DNA of 63,171 nucleotides from an uncultured Fusobacteriaceae bacterium (lineage in GTDB: Bacteria > Fusobacteriota > Fusobacteriia > Fusobacteriales > Fusobacteriaceae), in the NCBI GenBank assembly GCA_947038515.1, contig CAMQWJ010000001.1, forward strand, positions 269,580 through 332,750. Reading direction: 5' to 3'. Below, one piece after another: positions 61,143 through 63,171 of this stretch (the first letter of the stretch is position 1; every line of letters starts with the position of its first letter). The notes under the pieces are model-generated. The model saw only the letters and a program-made list of their open reading frames with translations. It made no database searches and was not told the DNA's origin. The translations under genes were made by a program, and so were the position numbers.

Positions 61143-63038
61143 TTACTCAATTTCTTCTATTTCATTTTGAATTAATTCCCATTCTTCCATCAAAGCTAGA
61201 AGACTCTCTTCATTTTTATCTATTTCTAGTTTCACTTCTAATAAGTGATCTAAATCATTAATTACTCCTGCTTTTTCATATTCTGCTTCTAGTTCTGTTT
61301 TTTGACTCTCAACTTTTGAAATTTTTTCTTCTATTTTTTCTAATTTTTTTATAAGAACTTTTCCTCGATTATTCATTTTTTTTTGCTCTTCATAAGAGAT
61401 ACCTTTGTTTTCATCTTTTATCTTTAGCTCTTTTTGAGAAATATATGCTTCATAGTCACCTGTGAATAAAATAGCTCCTTCTCTGTTAATCTCATAGATA
61501 CTATTAACAGTTGCCTCTAAAAAATATCTATCATGTGAAACAACAATTAAAGTCCCTTCATATTCTTCAAGAGCTTCTTCAAGTATTTCACGAGAGTATA
61601 TATCTAAATGGTTAGTTGGCTCATCAAATATTAAAAAATTAGGTTTTTTCAATATAAGTTTCATAAATTCTAATCTAGCACGCTCTCCACCACTTAGTAA
61701 ATCTATTTTCTTTTCAACCTCATCCTCTGTAAATAGGAAACCACCTGCAAAAGTTCTCGCTTCCTCATAACTCAATGGTGCTGTTTCCATTACTTCTTCC
61801 AATATGGTATTTCTAAAGTCTAAGCTACTATGATTTTGATCATAATATCCTATTTTTACTCTTTCACCTATTATTATTTCCCCAGTTGTTGGTTTTTCTA
61901 AATTATTTATTATCTTTAATAATGTTGATTTTCCAGCACCATTCTTACCAATTACTCCTATTCTATCCCCTTTATATATATCTAATTTAAGATTAGAAAA
62001 TAGTTGTAATTCCTCATAGTTTTTAGACAGATTATTTATTCTTAAAACTCTATCTGCACTGGCATTGTGAACTTTAAATTTTAAACGTATTTTTCTAACT
62101 GGTATTAATGGATTTTCCATTTTTTCCATTCGATTTAATATTTTTTCCCTTCCACGTGCCTGTTTACATTTTATTCCTGCTTTATATTTTCTTATAAATT
62201 CTTCCATTTTTTTTACCTTATCTTGCTCTTTATCAAATGCTCTTACAGCACCAGTTAGATAGGCCTCTTTTTGAATCTTATACTCTGTATAGTTTCCAGA
62301 GTAACAACTTATTGTCTTTCCTTCCATTTCAAAAATTCTATTTGTTACATTATCTAAAAATATTATATCGTGAGAAATTAAAAGAAAAGATTTTTTATAG
62401 TTTCTTAAAAATTTTTCTAACCATTCAATCGCCATTAAATCTAAATGGTTAGTTGGCTCATCCAATATTAATAAATCGGGTTCTTCTAATAGTATTTTTC
62501 CTAAAGCTACTCTTGAAACTTGACCACCTGATAATTCTGAAATCTTATTTTGCCATAATTTTTCATGAAGAGATAGTCCATTTAATACTTGCTTCACTTT
62601 ATATTCCAGTGCATATCCATCTCTACTTTCGTATCTTGTGTTAAGTTTTGCTAATTCTTCCATAATATTATCAAAATTTTCTTTTTCAAGAGTCAATCTA
62701 ATATTTAGTTCTTGAATTTTTTTATAGTCTTCTTGTAAGTCACTAAAAACTTCCATTAATTCATCAAAAACAGTATTTTCAAGGTTTAAATTAGTTTTTT
62801 GAGATAAATAACCTATTTTCAAATTACTTTTCTTTGAAATAACACCTCTTTTTTTGGTATTAAAATCAACATCTATTTCTTCTAACCCTAAAATCATCTT
62901 TATTAATGTTGTTTTTCCTGCTCCATTAACTCCAATTAATCCAATTTTATCTTTTTCATCTATATTAAAATTTATTTTATGAAAAAGCATCTCACCAGTA
63001 AAAGTTTTACAGATATCATTAACTTGCAATATTGCCAT
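61143..63038 (-). CDS. ABC-F family ATPase (translation or resistance type)
   Basis: A 631-aa soluble protein with two ABC domains and no membrane segment, as in ABC-F proteins that act on the ribosome. The first domain has Walker A GVNGAGKTTLIKM near 38-50 and LSGGQVSRVALGKIL near 167-181. Walker B is LLILDEPTNHLDL. The linker between domains is basic (KCKQARGREKILNRMEKM), the P-site tRNA interaction motif. The second domain has GKNGAGKSTLLKII and LSGGERARLEFMKLIL. A C-terminal coiled coil (about 550-630, LEKIEEKISKVESQKTELE) resembles Uup/YdiF-type members. Specific function is not determined. Confidence 0.94.
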   Translation of the reverse strand: MAILQVNDICKTFTGEMLFHKINFNIDEKDKIGLIGVNGAGKTTLIKMILGLEEIDVDFNTKKRGVISKKSNLKIGYLSQKTNLNLENTVFDELMEVFSDLQEDYKKIQELNIRLTLEKENFDNIMEELAKLNTRYESRDGYALEYKVKQVLNGLSLHEKLWQNKISELSGGQVSRVALGKILLEEPDLLILDEPTNHLDLMAIEWLEKFLRNYKKSFLLISHDIIFLDNVTNRIFEMEGKTISCYSGNYTEYKIQKEAYLTGAVRAFDKEQDKVKKMEEFIRKYKAGIKCKQARGREKILNRMEKMENPLIPVRKIRLKFKVHNASADRVLRINNLSKNYEELQLFSNLKLDIYKGDRIGVIGKNGAGKSTLLKIINNLEKPTTGEIIIGERVKIGYYDQNHSSLDFRNTILEEVMETAPLSYEEARTFAGGFLFTEDEVEKKIDLLSGGERARLEFMKLILKKPNFLIFDEPTNHLDIYSREILEEALEEYEGTLIVVSHDRYFLEATVNSIYEINREGAILFTGDYEAYISQKELKIKDENKGISYEEQKKMNNRGKVLIKKLEKIEEKISKVESQKTELEAEYEKAGVINDLDHLLEVKLEIDKNEESLLALMEEWELIQNEIEEIE

Positions 63039-63123
63039 CTTTTCTCCTATCTTACATCTTAATTTTAATAAAAAAAAGATATCATATAAGACCTAAGTCA
63101 CATAGATATCTAAAATTTTTAAA

Positions 63124-63171
63124 TGGCGCTTCTTGCTGGACTTGAACCAGCGACAACACGATTAACAGTCG
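63124..63171 (-). tRNA. tRNA-Asn(GUU), 3' part only
   Basis: The minus strand ends in CCA (encoded), preceded by the acceptor strand GAAGCG and the T arm GCTGGTTCAAGTCCAGC. The anticodon loop reads CTGTTAA, giving anticodon GTT. The 5' half lies beyond the window's right edge. Confidence 0.92.

Noticed and set aside
1-63171. CRISPR arrays, prophage or integrase genes, rRNA
   Set aside because: I looked for regularly spaced repeats, phage structural genes, site-specific recombinases and rRNA; none was seen. The tandem repeats present are short and adjacent.

Overview
The window is AT-rich (about 30% GC by eye) Gram-negative-type DNA that I read as Fusobacteriaceae, most likely Fusobacterium. 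The reasons are a large autotransporter with a beta-barrel ending in Phe, lipoproteins and secreted amidohydrolases together with Firmicute-like promoters and AGGAGG ribosome sites, YfcC carriers, a DUF3798-type binding-protein ABC transporter, adenine deaminase, and an xpt-guaA pair. The species is not determined.

Layout. 1-1.44 kb: FMN-riboswitch-controlled ribH-ribD (ribD runs off the left edge). 1.5-5.2 kb: RpiR regulator divergent from a YfcC carrier and an M20 amidohydrolase. 5.2-11.6 kb: a patchwork with an IS3-type transposase tail, a DAACS symporter, decayed lysA and dapF, adenine deaminase, and a compact arsenic-type cluster (ArsR, ArsP-like permease, small membrane ORF, CC-thioredoxin, Cys-rich protein). 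A 54-bp direct repeat of the M20 gene's 3' end brackets this patchwork. 11.6-20 kb: sfsA, a second DAACS symporter with a second RpiR regulator, a PD-(D/E)XK protein, a secreted YtcJ-like amidohydrolase and a second YfcC carrier. 20.3-24 kb: the 1218-aa autotransporter. 24.0-24.5 kb: a gene graveyard with fragments related to genes elsewhere in the window. 24.5-27.1 kb: fetA-fetB, a PEBP protein and an HxlR regulator. 27.2-32.6 kb: an ABC importer of unknown substrate with a DUF3798 binding protein. 32.8-33.7 kb: PhzF.

34.0-50.8 kb is a defence island, all on the plus strand: GIY-YIG/DUF4357 protein, Fic protein, type I restriction-modification (hsdM-rhuM-hsdS-hsdR), a two-TM protein and a small protein of unknown function, Mrr, AbiH, and a Gabija-like pair (OLD-type ATPase/TOPRIM plus UvrD-like helicase). 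The HsdS linker carries three perfect 12-bp repeats (TEL repeats), comparable to the EcoR124-type length switch.

51-63 kb is mostly housekeeping: lipoprotein, flavin/4Fe-4S protein with NhaC antiporter and HxlR regulator, guaA, xpt, gpmI, an HdeD-like membrane protein, a 5'-nucleotidase lipoprotein, an ABC-F protein and the 3' part of tRNA-Asn.

The strongest points for follow-up are the unassigned 43.36-44.68 kb genes inside the defence island, the HsdS repeats, and two separate cases where a block of acquired-looking genes sits between direct repeats of the end of a neighbouring gene.
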